A model generated the notes under the pieces. That model worked only from the letters and a program-made list of their open reading frames with translations, was not told where the DNA came from and made no database searches. This document shows positions 53,101 through 63,639 of a stretch of 64,000 nucleotides of DNA, piece after piece (position 1 is the first letter of the stretch; the number at the start of each line of letters is the position of its first letter). Made by a program: the position numbers and the translations under genes. The stretch covers positions 7,994,449 to 8,058,448 of the forward strand of contig CM075743.1 of NCBI GenBank assembly GCA_037974335.1, read 5' to 3'. This stretch comes from Prionace glauca (Eukaryota > Chordata > Chondrichthyes > Carcharhiniformes > Carcharhinidae).

Positions 53101-56100
53101 CCCTCACAGCACTCTGGATGTACCTACACCACAAGGACTGCAGCAGTTCAAGAGGCATCTCATGACCACCATGTCAAGGGCAATTAGGGATGGGCAATAA
53201 TTGCTGGCCTAAACAGTGACACCCACATCCCAAGATGAGGCGTTCCCTCAACAAGGTTCTCCCTCAGGTCGAGGTGCCACTTAACAATGTGACTCTCTAA
53301 CGACAATGAAAATGAGAGTGATCTGAATGTTGTTCCCTTGTTTCAGTCGGACCTGAAAATTCTTGCGACGTTTCAACAGTATCACCAACACATTCCTCAA
53401 CTCCAAACTCCAATCTTGATGAAAGGTACACTGTTTTTATTGTTAATGTTTAAATGATATGGATTCTGTGTGAGTGACTAAATCCTCTTTAACAACTTAG
53501 GCACAAGGATGGATATCATTTATTGTCCTGGGTCAGTCACAGAGCAGCAATCATTTCATCAAATTTGGCCTTTTTCCAGTTCAGAACTTCAGTCCGAGGA
53601 CCAGATCTATCCTTATCCATGATCAGGTTGAAACTAATGGCATTATGATCATTGGATCCAAAGTGTTCCCTCACACTCATATCCATCACCTGTCCTGACT
53701 CATTTACCAATAGGAGATCCAATATCGCATCCTCTCTAGTTGGCACCTCTATATACTGATGAAGAAAATTCTCCTGAACACATTTTACAAACTCTACCCC
53801 TTCTAAACCTTTAACAGAATGCGAGTCCCAATCTATATGTGGAAAATTAAAATCCCCACCACCACAGCTTTGTGTTTCTTACAGTTATCAACCATCTCTC
53901 TGCTGATTTGCTCCTCCAATTCTCTCTGACTATTAGGTGGTCTATAATACAACCCCATTAATGTGGTCAAACCTTTTCTGTTTCTCAGCTCCACCCATTC
54001 GGCCTCTGTAGTCAAGCTCCCTAATCTGTCTAGCCAGACTACCGCTGTAACATTTTCCCTGACCAACAATGCCACCCCCCACCTTTTATCTCTCTGCCTC
54101 TATCACGCCTGAAAAATTGGAACCCTGGAACATTGAGCTGCCAGTCTTGCCTCTCCTGCAGCCAAGTTTCACCAATGTCACATTTCCACGTATCAATCCA
54201 CGCCTTCAACTCATCTGCCTTCCCCACAATACTCCTGGCATTGAAATAGACACACCTCAAAAGATTATTTCCACCACACTTAACCTTGTGTGAAGTTCTG
54301 GTCACCTCTTGACAGAAAGAATGTATCAGAAAGGAAACTTACAGGAATGCTGCCAGGAGTGGAAAATTGCAGCCAAGAAGAAAAATTTGGTAGGCTGGGG
54401 TTGTTCAGCTTGGTTTAGGGGAGAATTGATTGAGATGTGCAGCATTATAAGGGCCTGGATAGAGTGGACAGGAAGGACCAGTTTACTTTTGCAGAGAGGT
54501 CAGTGAACTAGGGAGCATAAATTTAAAGAAATTGGAGAGATGAGGAAAAATTTTCTCATCCAGAGGGCTGCAGTTTTCTGAAAACGTGGTAGAAGCAGAA
54601 CACTTAACTCATTTGTCTGGGTAATCTGCGGGGCAATGTACAAAAAATGCTGGAGAGGGGGATTACACACTGCGGGGGGCTGGTTTTTAGGCACAACAAC
54701 CACAATGGATCAAGTGGTCACTTTCTGTGCTGTAAACTTTCTATGATTGTAAAGTCCAACTCTGCTCATTTCCTATTCTCTGTGTCACAGTCTGGTTTAC
54801 ATTGCGCTCGGAGTGCTGGGGGCCATTCTTGTGGTGTTTGCTGTTTCTCTACTTTTGTACCGAAGGCGAATTGACGAGGGTGAGTTTCTGTTTCTCCAGA
54901 ATCATTTTCTGAAGAATATAAAGAGAACCTAATTTGCTGTAATCAACAAACATCTCTTATTCTGGTATCCTGCACAATCCAATATAGATGTATTCAACAT
55001 GGAAGAATATTGAAGTTGTTACTGTTGTTCAGAAACAACAAATAACCCTGTGAACTCTTAAGCAAGTGAAACTTAACGTGGGTATAGAATGATAAAGACC
55101 ATAAGACAATAAGAAATAGGAACAGGAGTGGGCCATTCAGTCCATCTAGTCTGCTCTGCCGTTCAATAGGGGCATGTAGACGTGTTTACGACCAAGGGCG
55201 GGAGTTTTTGGCCATGTACTCATCAAGATTGGAAATTCCCATCCCAGATCAATGGACATCAATCGTGATGTTAGGGGTAAGTTTTTCACTCAGAGGGTGG
55301 TGAGTGAATGGAATCGGTTGCCGTCGTTGGTGGTGGAGGCGAACTCGCTGGGGTCTTTTAAAAGACTTCTGGATGAGTATATGGGGTTTAATGGGATTGG
55401 GGGTTATAGATAGGTCTATAGATTGGTGGGGTTGATGTGATCGGCGCAACTCGAGGGCCGAAGGGCCTGTTTGTGCTGTAATGTTCTATGTTCTATGTTC
55501 TAATGGACCTTTTAAACGGTCTGCCAATTTCTCTGTCCCATCTGTTATGATTCACAAAGTGGACAGGACAGGAAATTTCTGCCCCGAGTCATTTCTTTGC
55601 TTCGCTATGTGAGGGAAATCATTCAGTGATCTTTTAGTATGAGAGCCTAGTAGCCCAAGCTCCCAAAAATCTATTGATGCCTGACTTGAATGTACAGTAT
55701 TTCTTCTCAAAACACAAGGTTAAAGTCCAACAGGTTTATTAAGTAGCACAAGACACAAGCTTTTGGAGCACTGCCCCTTCATCGGGTGAGTGGAAGTTCT
55801 GTTCACAAATAGGGCATATGTAGACACAAACTCAACTTACAAGATAATGGTTGGAATGTGAGTCTGTACAGGTAGTCAAGTCTTAAAAGCACAGAAAGTG
55901 TGAGTGGAGAGAGGGTGGTTAAGCACAGGTTAAAGAGATGTGTTTATGGCTTGTGCTACCAAATGAACCTGTTGGACGTGAATGCACTCAATGGTGGAGC
56001 ATTCATGGCTCTCTGCGATAGAGAATTCCAAAGATATAGAATCTTCTGTAATCTCATCCAATCTCAGTAAAAGGGCCCACACTGTGCTCTGGGTCTATGA

Positions 56101-59100
56101 TAGATTTAAGGCAGAGATGGATAGATTCATGAGTGGTGAAGTGATCATAGGTTTTGGGAAAAGGCAAGAAAATGGGGTTGAGAAACTTATCAGGCACGAT
56201 TGAATGGTGGAGCAGACTTGATGGGCTGAATGCACTAATTCTGCTCTTATATCTTATGCTGTTATGGTCTTATGGAATCTGTGTTCCAGATTCTCCAGTC
56301 ACTGGAAGCAATTTCTTCCATATCTGCCCTGTGAAGTCTATTAAGATTTTTTTTCAATGAGATCATCTCACATCCGGCTGAACAGCAGAAAATATTGGCT
56401 TGGTGTTCTCCCATTGCCCCTTTATTGCACAATCCTTCCGGGGCCATATGACAGGGCCATAACCAATAGAATGCAAATGCCTATCGGGAGCCTATCGAGA
56501 GTGAGAGCCTGCAGCCCTGGGGGATGGAGGCTATTGTTGAATCCAGGACATTGTTAGGAGTAGATCTGCATCATTGTGCCATTAAACCATTCATTGTATA
56601 GAGTTCATCTCAATCAATAAATCCTTTAGTTTGTGTCTTACCACATTGAGTTGCCTCAAGTTATTACATCTGATTTGTTCAATCTTTCCTCACTTCCTTC
56701 TTGGGAATTAGTGCAGTGAATAGAGAGTGGGTATGTCCTACCTGAAGCTAAAACCTACAAACTGCACTTCAGGTGTAGCCTCACCAATTCCCCATTTTAT
56801 TCACAAACCCTTGTGTAACAAAACATAACAACCCATTTGGCTTTCTTTTAATGGTAATCAATGTGGGCTCATGTACCCTGAGACATTCTAAGGTAGCGAT
56901 CATTCCAATTAAAGCATTTTCAATGTTAACATTTTCATTTTTCAGATAAAAATGACATAAACCATGGAAGAGACAGTGATAATCTTAATGACAATCAGGT
57001 AAGGAGATTAAGTATGAATTCTCTGATTAATGTCAGGAAATTTTCAAACCTGGATGATATAGAATTGGGTAAACAGTAAAAAGTCTGACAACACCAGGTT
57101 TAAGTCCAACCGATTTATTTGATAGTAAACTCACAAGCTTTCGAGGTTTCCCTCTCCTTCAGGTGAATGGAGAGTTCTGGCCTCAGACAGAGCATATAAA
57201 TCACAGACAGTTTACAGATTACTGATTAGAATGCGAATCTTTACACCTAACCTGCTGTTCAAGTCCTAAAGTGGCCGACAATGTGAGTGGAAGGAGCACT
57301 GATCACAGGTTAAAGAGATGTGTATTGTCTCCAGACAGTACAGTAAGTGAGGTTTTGCAAACCCAGGCAAGTCACGGGGGTTACAGATAGTGCGACATGA
57401 ACCCAAGATCCCTGTTGAGACCATCCTCATGTGTGCGGAACTTGGCTATCAGTCTCTGCTCAACGACTCTGCGCTGTCGTGTGTCGTGAAGGCCGCCTTG
57501 GAGAACGCTTACCCGAAGATCAGAAGCTGAATGCCCATGACCACTGAAGTGTTCGCCAACAGGAAGGGAACAGTCTTGCCTGGTGATTGTCGAGTGATGT
57601 TCATTCATCCATTGTCATAGCGTCTGCGTGGTCTCCCCAGTGTACCATGCTTCAGGACATCTTTTCTTAAACCTGGTGTTGTCAGACTTTTTACTGTGTT
57701 TACCCCAGTCCAACGCCAGCATATCCACATCATGATATAGAATTGACAGTACTGAAACAGGCCATTCAGGCCAACTGGTCTATGATGGATTTGATGCTCT
57801 ACACAAGCCTCCTCCCATCCCTCTTTATCCAACCCGAACAGCATAATCTTCTGTTCCTTTCACTCACATTTGCTTCTGTGGATTTGCCTTAAATGTATTG
57901 ATGCTGTTTGACTGAACTACACCTTGGATTGGCTCCAATCTTTAATCTCATTGGATGGACACAAAGGGAGACAGACCTTGGCTTTACCGTCAGAAATGAG
58001 ACCTCGTTAATTATTTCATCCCAACTTTGGATTTGATGATATTTGTCAGTTTATGCTCTCGTATATTCCTGTAAAGTCTCAAATATTACTGCCAAAACAG
58101 AACAAAAGTTGAGAATAAGAAAATACTAACAAAAGCCAATGAGTCCACCTGTTCAGTGATCAGAAATTGGCCTTGCTGTAACTTCACCCATCTAATCCTG
58201 AAGCTCTGGAATTCTCTCTGAGTAATTCATCCCTTCATTATTTCTTTAAAGCATTCCATAAAATATCTTTGCCTTAAAGCTTTGGAAGATTTTGGTCACC
58301 TTCACTAATATCTTCTTCCTTGGTTTAGTTTCAGTTTGTACCTGATTATGCTGCCATGGGTCTGTGTCATTTTACTATGTTGAAGGCTCCAAATAAATGT
58401 ACTTCTTTCTATTAAATATGGACGTTCTGTGCTGGTTCTACTGTGAGATGTTAATATGAAAGATGCTGTCATTCTGAAGGGGTTTGCATCATTGAATGCA
58501 GTCCTGTTCCCCTGTGAATTGATTACGGCACAGTTCACTGGGAAGCTGCTGTGAAGATGTTTCAGTTCCCACAATTACAGATGGGCAGCACACACAAGCT
58601 GATCAAAAGATGGAAAAAAGAACTCTGATAATCACAAGCCATAACAGTAGGCCTGGATGTTTGGATGGTGTCACCATGTCGGCACACCTTGTTAGTAATT
58701 AATCATTTTAATTAGACTAGCATATAGAGGCTATAACTGGTTAACTATATTCACCTGACATAAATGAAGTTATCAGAACTATTCACTGTAATTGGATCTC
58801 AATGAGTTCTGAAAAAATGTATACTTGTGATTGTTGTATGAGAATTATGCAAAGATAGAATGGTGCGTGCCATGTACCAGTACCGCCATCTTGTGGGAGG
58901 CAGACCTCCTCGCTGAAAGATGAATAAAGGCTGATTTAAAACCCCAAAAGTTTCATCTGGTCTGTCAAGAATGTGAGGTACAATTTTGCTCGATGGCAGC
59001 AAAATTCCATATCACATTCTGCCTTGGAAAACTTAAAATTTAAGGCTAGATTCAGCAAGCTGGGCTTCCCTTCTCTGATTAATGATCCGATTGAGATCTT

Positions 59101-60141
59101 CAAGATTCAGTTGGAGATAACAAAGATGTTTCCACTTGCAAGCAGTGACCAGAAATCGTGGATAGTCATTAATAACATGGAAGCAGTGGGGTAATGGTTT
59201 TGTCATTGGACTAGGAATCCAGAGATCCAGGATCATTTCTCTGGCGATCTCAGTTCAAATCCCACCACAGCAGAACTCAATAAAAATCTGGAATTAAAAG
59301 TTACATGAGGACCACAAAATTATTGTTGATTACTGTAAAAACCAATCCACTAATTCCTTTAGGGACATTTCCCTTCGGAAATCTGCTGCCCATATTTGGT
59401 CAGGCCTACACCTGCTCATAAATTTCCCCTGAAATGGCCGAGCAAGTCTCTCAGTTCAATTATGGATGGGCAACAAATGTTGACCCAGCCAGCGACGACC
59501 ACATTTCTTGTGTGAATAAAAAAGGTTCATCTAACAGCGAATTCAAGAGAAACAACTTTACCCAGAGTGTTCAGAATGTGGAATTTTCCAGCACAGGGAA
59601 CAGTGGAGGCAAATAGCTGAAATACATTCAAACAGAAGCTGGATAAGCACATGGGAAGGAAAGGATTTGAATGTTATTTTGATGAGATTAACTGGACAGG
59701 TTTATGTGGAGTTGGGGCAAATGATGTGTTTCACCGCTGGAGATAGATTATCGAATGTTGCAATCACTTGTGAACTGATTTGCAATAATCTAGAAATTGA
59801 TTTCTCCACAAATCACCATTCAAGATAAATGGAAATAAATTGGATCTTTATTTTCTATATTGCAGCAATTAACAGTTGCAGAAGAGAACATTGTGTATGT
59901 CACTGTAAAGCACAATCGAGGGAACTCAGCAGAAACACACAGCGAGCAAACTGTCCACTTCGCTAACAATGAGGATAGAGTCACATATGCAGCACTGCAG
60001 ATTCAAAAGCCTGAAGAGTTCAGAGGTCGAGGCACTCGGTCAGCAATGAGGATGTGTCAAAGTTCAATGATAGCTCCCAAAGAGCAACACACAAACTTTG
60101 ATGAATCTGAAATGGCAATATATGCTAACATAACTCATTAG
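41135..60141 (+). CDS. Gene C: complete MDIR-like inhibitory receptor (nine exons, 603 aa)
   Basis: Exons: 41135-41171, 42231-42551, 47645-47968, 48566-48874, 50717-51040, 53347-53425, 54791-54879, 56946-56998, 59866-60141. They total 1812 bp, 604 codons with stop, with all phases matching. Residues: signal 1-12, V 13-119, C2 120-227, V 228-330, C2 331-438, stalk 439-464, TM about 466-488, tail 489-603. ITIMs lie at Tyr523 (IVYVTV) and Tyr553 (VTYAAL); Tyr598 (AIYANI) is ITIM-like. Known ITIM receptors recruit SHP-1/SHP-2 and damp activation, so an inhibitory leukocyte receptor is the likely role. Ligand unknown. CD300, pIgR-like and FcRL are the nearest mammalian relatives by motif. Confidence 0.85.
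42231..42551 (+). CDS. Gene C exon 2: V-type Ig domain with the full CD300-like cysteine set
   Basis: 321 bp, phase 1-1, acceptor 'gttgtctcctcag'. Motifs ITINCHYN, KYWCHGWTDQCSYLV, DPDGRRGRMSI, DAGWYRCGI. It has four cysteines: the core pair plus the pair flanking HGWTDQ that is typical of CD300/pIgR V domains. All other V exons here lack four residues (12 bp) at this point and one of these cysteines. An internal AG at 42235-42236 is possible but homology favours 42231. Confidence 0.85.
42894..44904 (+). mobile_element. Young 5'-truncated CR1-like LINE with TSD TAATAGTC
   Basis: Flanked by TAATAGTC at 42886-42893 and 44905-44912, ends 'cttatgttcttatg'. An uninterrupted frame (42983-44650, 555 codons) carries SPGPDGMHPRVL, NYRPVSLTSVVGKMLE, LDFQKTFDKVPH, GVPQGSVLGPQLF and FADDTKIGG. 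The endonuclease half is missing. It lies in the intron between the first V and C2 of gene C. The intact RT frame suggests recent insertion. Confidence 0.88.
45225..45830 (-). mobile_element. CR1-like LINE 3' end, minus strand
   Basis: The minus-strand frame 45830-45390 has KDVEALERLQKRFTKTLPGM and SLEIQKLRDNLIEVYKIMRG; tail at the left, 'acaaagaacagtacagcaca'. Degraded. Confidence 0.75.
45831..46635. other. Intron of gene C: no gene or repeat recognised
   Basis: Part of the long intron before C2 exon 1. Short frames on both strands without domain likeness. Confidence 0.5.
46640..47185 (-). repeat. Two adjacent SINEs, minus strand
   Basis: The same pair in the same order as at 34245-34830, followed by the same unique DNA up to the C2 exon. 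This supports a block duplication of SINEs plus exon rather than separate insertions. Confidence 0.7.
47645..47968 (+). CDS. Gene C exon 3: C2-type Ig domain 1
   Basis: 324 bp, phase 1-1, acceptor 'tgtttcttccccacag', donor G|GTAAAT. Reads ETVSVPELKFLSPPN, SVSISCESVKGSLPIRYTW, YYCTASNDQGEKFSE, ENDCSYLTQISSIG. Body as in gene A, but the intron before it is unlike those of gene A and matches the DNA before the half exon at 35266. Confidence 0.85.
48083..48300 (+). repeat. Cassette-boundary SINE-like segment in gene C
   Basis: The anchor 'ttcacttttcacaacttc' follows C2 exon 1, as in gene A. A short stretch from upstream of the C2 exon ('gaccctgaatgagaggttga') is repeated inside it at 48170-48200. 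Confidence 0.6.
48566..48874 (+). CDS. Gene C exon 4: V-type Ig domain 2
   Basis: 309 bp, phase 1-1. Reads PSALWSKDNV (others ALWAKNNV), RAISIDCHY, WSRQC, GRQGRMSI, DAGWYSCGI. Same three-cysteine type as gene A. The last strand is KLQIFDG rather than KLQISDG. Confidence 0.85.
49970..50640 (-). mobile_element. CR1-like LINE 3' end, minus strand
   Basis: Reverse of an ORF2 end; tail at the left, 'agaaccatagaaaattacag'. Ends 77 bp before the C2 acceptor at 50717, replacing the SINE fragment found there in gene A. Confidence 0.75.
50717..51040 (+). CDS. Gene C exon 5: C2-type Ig domain 2 (membrane-proximal)
   Basis: 324 bp, phase 1-1, acceptor 'ttccttttcacag' 77 bp after a LINE remnant. Ends MVNVSVIHRSGENCSYVTQ then INSIG. 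The donor G|GTAGTG is weaker than GTAAGT at the same place in gene A. Reading on gives SVNK and a stop, so failed splicing here would give a short form without the TM. Confidence 0.82.
51443..52540. repeat. SINE cluster in gene C intron
   Basis: Paralogues of 12567-13665: SINE-like 51443-51610, HE1-type SINE (minus) 51665-51998, tRNA SINE (minus) 52010-52172, and a SINE tail (plus) near 52475-52540 ('gatgggccaaatggcctcct'). Confidence 0.6.
53347..53425 (+). CDS. Gene C exon 6: extracellular stalk
   Basis: 79 bp, phase 1 to 2, acceptor 'ttgtttcag', donor AG|GTACAC. Encodes VGPENSCDVSTV then SPTHSSTPNSNLDER. Keeps the stalk Cys; more acidic at its end than the gene A stalk. Confidence 0.75.
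53553..54290 (-). mobile_element. CR1-like LINE 5' part (endonuclease), minus strand
   Basis: Broken frames with CVYFNARSIVGKADELKA, ETWLQERQDWQLNVPG, GLYYRPPNSQRELEEQ and SNDHNAISFNLI. In gene A the same spot holds the 3' end of a minus-strand LINE (15434-15740) instead. Confidence 0.75.
54791..54879 (+). CDS. Gene C exon 7: transmembrane segment
   Basis: 89 bp, acceptor 'tctgtgtcacag', donor G|GTGAGT. Encodes LVYIALGVLGAILVVFAV then SLLLYRRRIDE. Uncharged helix with a stop-transfer YRRR, as expected for a receptor that signals through its own tail. Confidence 0.85.
55258..55501 (+). mobile_element. LINE tail insertion with TSD AATGGAC
   Basis: Flanked by AATGGAC at 55251 and 55502; ends 'gttctatgttctatgttct'. 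Gene A has the empty site ('gtcaatggaccttttaaa'). Confidence 0.85.
55696..55978 (+). mobile_element. Penelope-like family fragment with imperfect TSD
   Basis: Begins near 'aggttaaagtccaacaggtt' and ends 'aaatgaacctgttgga', complementary ends. Flanks TGAATGTAC / TGAATGCAC. Gene A has an empty site. Confidence 0.65.
56946..56998 (+). CDS. Gene C exon 8: membrane-proximal cytoplasmic segment
   Basis: 53 bp, acceptor 'catttttcag', donor CAG|GTAAGG, leaving in phase 0. Encodes DKNDINHGRDSDNLNDNQ: acidic and polar, without tyrosine. Confidence 0.75.
57068..57731 (-). mobile_element. Penelope-like retroelement fragment with 14-bp TSD
   Basis: Flanked by ATGATATAGAATTG (57054-57067 and 57732-57745); gene A has one copy. 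Minus-strand frame 57608-57381 has PVGEHFSGHGHSASDLRV and ends LNRDLGFMSHYL, nearly the same as 38308-38060. The two ends carry 'gtctgacaacaccaggtt' in opposite orientation. Confidence 0.7.
59190..59523 (+). repeat. tRNA-derived SINE, plus strand
   Basis: Paralogue of 23540-23873 with the same borders, so the insertion precedes the gene A/C duplication. Confidence 0.7.
59866..60141 (+). CDS. Gene C exon 9: ITIM-bearing cytoplasmic tail
   Basis: Acceptor 'tctatattgcag'; 92 codons including TAG at 60139. Tyrosine motifs are NIVYVTV (Ile at -2, Val at +3), RVTYAAL (Val at -2, Leu at +3) and MAIYANI (Ala at -2, so only ITIM-like). The first two are 30 residues apart, a common spacing for two-SH2 binding by SHP-1/SHP-2. 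Confidence 0.85.
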   Translation, partial: QLTVAEENIVYVTVKHNRGNSAETHSEQTVHFANNEDRVTYAALQIQKPEEFRGRGTRSAMRMCQSSMIAPKEQHTNFDESEMAIYANITH

Positions 60142-60193
60142 GAAAAGTATTCATGAAGAGCATGTGATGAATATTATTCCTTCTTACTTTGCA

Positions 60194-60199
60194 ATTAAA
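60194..60199 (+). promoter_or_regulatory. Possible polyadenylation signal ATTAAA, gene C
   Basis: ATTAAA 53 bases after the stop, in a segment conserved with gene A. Position is plausible; not tested by transcript data. Confidence 0.35.
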
Positions 60200-60840
60200 T
60201 TTCAGCTGTGATGAACTGTCCACAAACTTATTTTGTCAATTTATTTGAACACTCTGAGTTATTCCCTCCAGTTTTACTGCCGCTTCTTATTTGGTATCAT
60301 CATCATATTTAATCAGTGAACAATGAGCTTCTGGTTATTGATATAAATGAGAAATAGCAGTGGTCCCAATATCGAGCTTTCTATCCCACTCAATATCCAT
60401 CACCCCCACATTCCCAGCCTACCAATAACATAACGGGTACAATTTAGTGACTGTGTTAGTTCTGGGAGCATATCCCATCACAAAATATCACGAAGGGACA
60501 AAAATGGGATTTGCATCTGCTAGATTTCTGATTGGAATCTTCCCGAACCCTCCCTGATGGCGCGATCAGGTCCATGCTCAGGGAGGGTGAGAACCAGATT
60601 TGCATCAATTTGAATGTATTATAACTTCATTAGAGAGGTTAAAGTCAAATCTCAAACCTCATTGAATCTTCCCACCCACCAGCGTGATGTCACATAGGCA
60701 CAGATTGCTACTAATTTTTAAAAGAATGAACCAGTTCTGTGACAGCAAGGCTCACAGTACCTATGGGCTGTGATCAGACACTGCATCTGGATTGTTAAGA
60801 TACCTTTCTTCTGCCTTGACAGGTCCAATGGGTCTCTGCA

Positions 60841-60915
60841 GTAAATTCCCCAGAGGATCCCTGCTGTACAATCTTCAGGGGATCCCTGCTGTACAGTCAC
60901 CAGAGGGACTCCCAC
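60841..60915 (+). repeat. 25-bp minisatellite, three units
   Basis: Units at 60841, 60866 and 60891. Short allele of the locus that has seven units at 25161. Confidence 0.85.
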
Positions 60916-61069
60916 ATGGTGGTGGTCTGCTGTGCTCTGATGTAACTTGGCACAGCAGCAGGATGACATACTTGATAATGGTGACCATGAGTGTCCCCTC
61001 TATTGGGAAGGAAGTCCAGGGGGACAGTAGAGGGAGAGTTGTGAATAATGATGAATAACAACTCTTCAC

Positions 61070-61975
61070 TCACCTGAAGAAGGAGAAATGTTCTGAAAAC
61101 TTTTGCTACCAAATAAACCTGTTGGACTTTAACCTGGTGTTGTGAGACTTCTTACGGTCAGTTACAGCCAGAGCTGGACAGTCAGATAATATGTGTCAGT
61201 TTAGAAATAGAAAGAGGTTAGACAAAGAGGGGAAAGCTTTGCAGATGACACAAAGCTGGGTGAGACGGTGAGCTGTGAGGAGGATGCAGAGATGCATTAT
61301 TGTGATTTGGACAAGTTGAGTGAATGAGCAAATGCATGGCTGATGCAGTGTAATGCGGATCAACGTGAGGTTATCCACTTTGGCAGCAAAAACAGGAAGG
61401 CAGATTATTACCTGAATGGTTATAGATTGGAGAAGGGGAATGTGCAACAAGACCTGGGTGTCCTTGGACACCAGTTGCTGAAAGTAAGCCAGCAGGTGCA
61501 GTAAGTGGTAAAGGTGGCAAATAGCACATTGGTTTTTGTAACAAGAGGATTCGAGTACAGGAGCAGCAATTTAAAGCTTATTTATTAATGTCACAAGAAG
61601 GCTTACTGCAATGAAGTGACTGTGAAAAGGAATGTCTTGCTGCTGTTATACAGGGCCTTGATGAGACCATACCTGGAATACTGTGTGTAGGTTTAGTCTC
61701 CTTATCTGAGGAAGGATGTTCTTGTTATGGATGGAGTGCAGTGAAGGTTAAATAGACTGATTGCTAGGATGGCAGGACTGAGAATTAAAGAAAGACCAAA
61801 TTGGTTAGGATTTTAATAGCTGGAGTTTAGAAGAATGAGGGAGGGAATCGCATAAAAACCTGTAAAATTCTAACATGATTGGACAAGATGAATGCATGAA
61901 GGAATTTTCCAACGGTGGGGGTTTCCAGAACCAGGGGTCAGAGTCTAAGGAAACAGGGTAAACCATTCAGTTAGC
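61070..61975 (+). mobile_element. Penelope-like end plus old CR1-like ORF2 remnant
   Basis: Same order as 25490-26420: repeat end at 61070-61165, then broken RT pieces (REVIHFGSKNRKADYYLNG). Passive copy carried by the block duplication. Confidence 0.6.
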
Positions 61976-63111
61976 CAGCTTAATGTACTCATTGTTTGAA
62001 GAAAGTTTCATTCTCCAGCTTCACTCACCACCAGTTACGTCTAGGGAAATACACATCACCATGTCAGGGAGTTGAGCAGAGATATCCTCACATTGGAATT
62101 GAGTCTGCCTCCCAGTTACTCAATCAAAATTTACTTTTGACCAGAGAATTTTCTCTGTGAATTGAGGTCCTTTTCTGCCTGAAGTCTGCCTCAAAACGTG
62201 TTTGTGGATCTGATACATGGAGCAGCAAAGACCATTCTACTCAATATCAGGTCTCCTCACCCTGACAGAATTGTTGTTCATCACCAGCAACAAGATTGAG
62301 ATTAAGCAAATTAAAACAAATTATCAATGAAACTTTATCTTTAAATTATTTTCATAAAAGCTGTTGTGGTGCTGTTTTTGCTCAACCATTTGTCTTGCTG
62401 GAGATTTTGTTTCCTTCAAGTAGCCAGACCAGGTTTTGGGGTTTTAAATCAGCTGTTTATTCATAGCTATAGTAAGAGTCCGAGCATGCCAGCTAGAGGT
62501 AAGCTGGAGCCCTGAATGCATGAACAGATATACTTCCAGGTGTGATTACAAGTAATTAACACATACCAATCAGAAGTATTCATTTCTTTAGGAATTATCT
62601 CTGTCCACCCACAATTATTGATTCAGGTTACATCATGCATGAGATATAAATATTAAAAACTAGTCACAGCTTCTGCACACCTGCTTAATTATAACTTTCA
62701 ATCAGTGTAAAAGTTTGAATGTGCTAGGCAATCCTTGCACATTGTCCTTGATACCTAGTTTATGTCCATATTTGTGGATCTCAATTATTTCTCCCATGTC
62801 CAGATGTCTGACTTAATGAATTCTCTCAGACAATGCGTGGGATTTTCTGACTGTGCTCCCCTTGAAACTGGCAACTTCCACCCAAGTTCAATAGACCTTT
62901 CCATGGTCCGACCCTTGTTTGCTATGATTCCTGTGACAGGTGGAATGGGAAAATTTGCCTCTGCAAGTCTTAGATAGATAAACAAACCTAGACTCTAGAG
63001 TTGTTCCCTCAATGCAAGCTGGTGTAGTTCTTTTATTAGATATGGCTAACAGGATTTCTAGATCTTATGGACCAGATTTCATCATCTGGATGACTGAGCC
63101 TTCATGAAATA

Positions 63112-63118
63112 ACTTCCT
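63112..63118 (+). promoter_or_regulatory. Candidate ETS/PU.1 core upstream of gene D
   Basis: ACTTCCT, 122 bp before the gene D ATG. The promoter block is almost the same as that of gene B, so this adds little independent support. Confidence 0.35.
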
Positions 63119-63233
63119 GCTGTCTTCTTTCCTTTTAAATTCCTTCTGCAACTTATATTCAAGTCTTATTTCAATGTGAGACACAGGAGCTGGGTTTGTG
63201 GTGACAAGCACTGATCTGATCTCCAACAGAACA

Positions 63234-63270
63234 ATGTGGATTTTGATTCTCCTCATTTGCTCTCTGCCTG
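63234..63270 (+). CDS. Gene D exon 1: signal peptide (gene continues past the window)
   Basis: MWILILLICSLP then G|GTGAGT, phase 1, same as gene B. About 3.1 kb after gene C, the same spacing as B after A. Intron 1 is entered by a LINE tail at 63293-63639 and is otherwise a copy of the DNA after 27810. No further exon before 64000. Confidence 0.75.
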
Positions 63271-63292
63271 GTGAGTAACAACCAGAACTGGA

Positions 63293-63639
63293 TTGCCATA
63301 TAAGATGATTAGAGGTTTAGATAGGGTGGACAGTGATAGCCTTTTTCCTCGGATGGAGAAAGCTAGCACGAGGGGGCATGGCTTTAAATTAAGGGGGGGT
63401 AGTTATAGGACGGATGTCAGGGGTAGGTTCTTTACCCAGAGGGTGGTGAGGGATTGGAATGCCCTGCCTGCTGCAGTTGTAAATGCGCCTAGTTTGGGGG
63501 CGTTTAAGAGATCCATGGATAGGTTTATGGATGGAAAGGGATTGGTTTAGGTTAGAGGGTCATTGTTTTTTAACTGGTTGGCGCAACATCGTGGGCCGAA
63601 GGGCCTGTGCTGTAATTTTCTATGTTCTATGTTCTATGT
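63293..63639 (+). mobile_element. LINE 3' end in intron 1 of gene D
   Basis: The frame MIRGLDRVDSDSLFPRMEKA, then RFFTQRVVRDWNALP, is an ORF2 end; tail 'ttctatgttctatgttctat'. Absent at the same place after gene B (27840). Confidence 0.8.
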
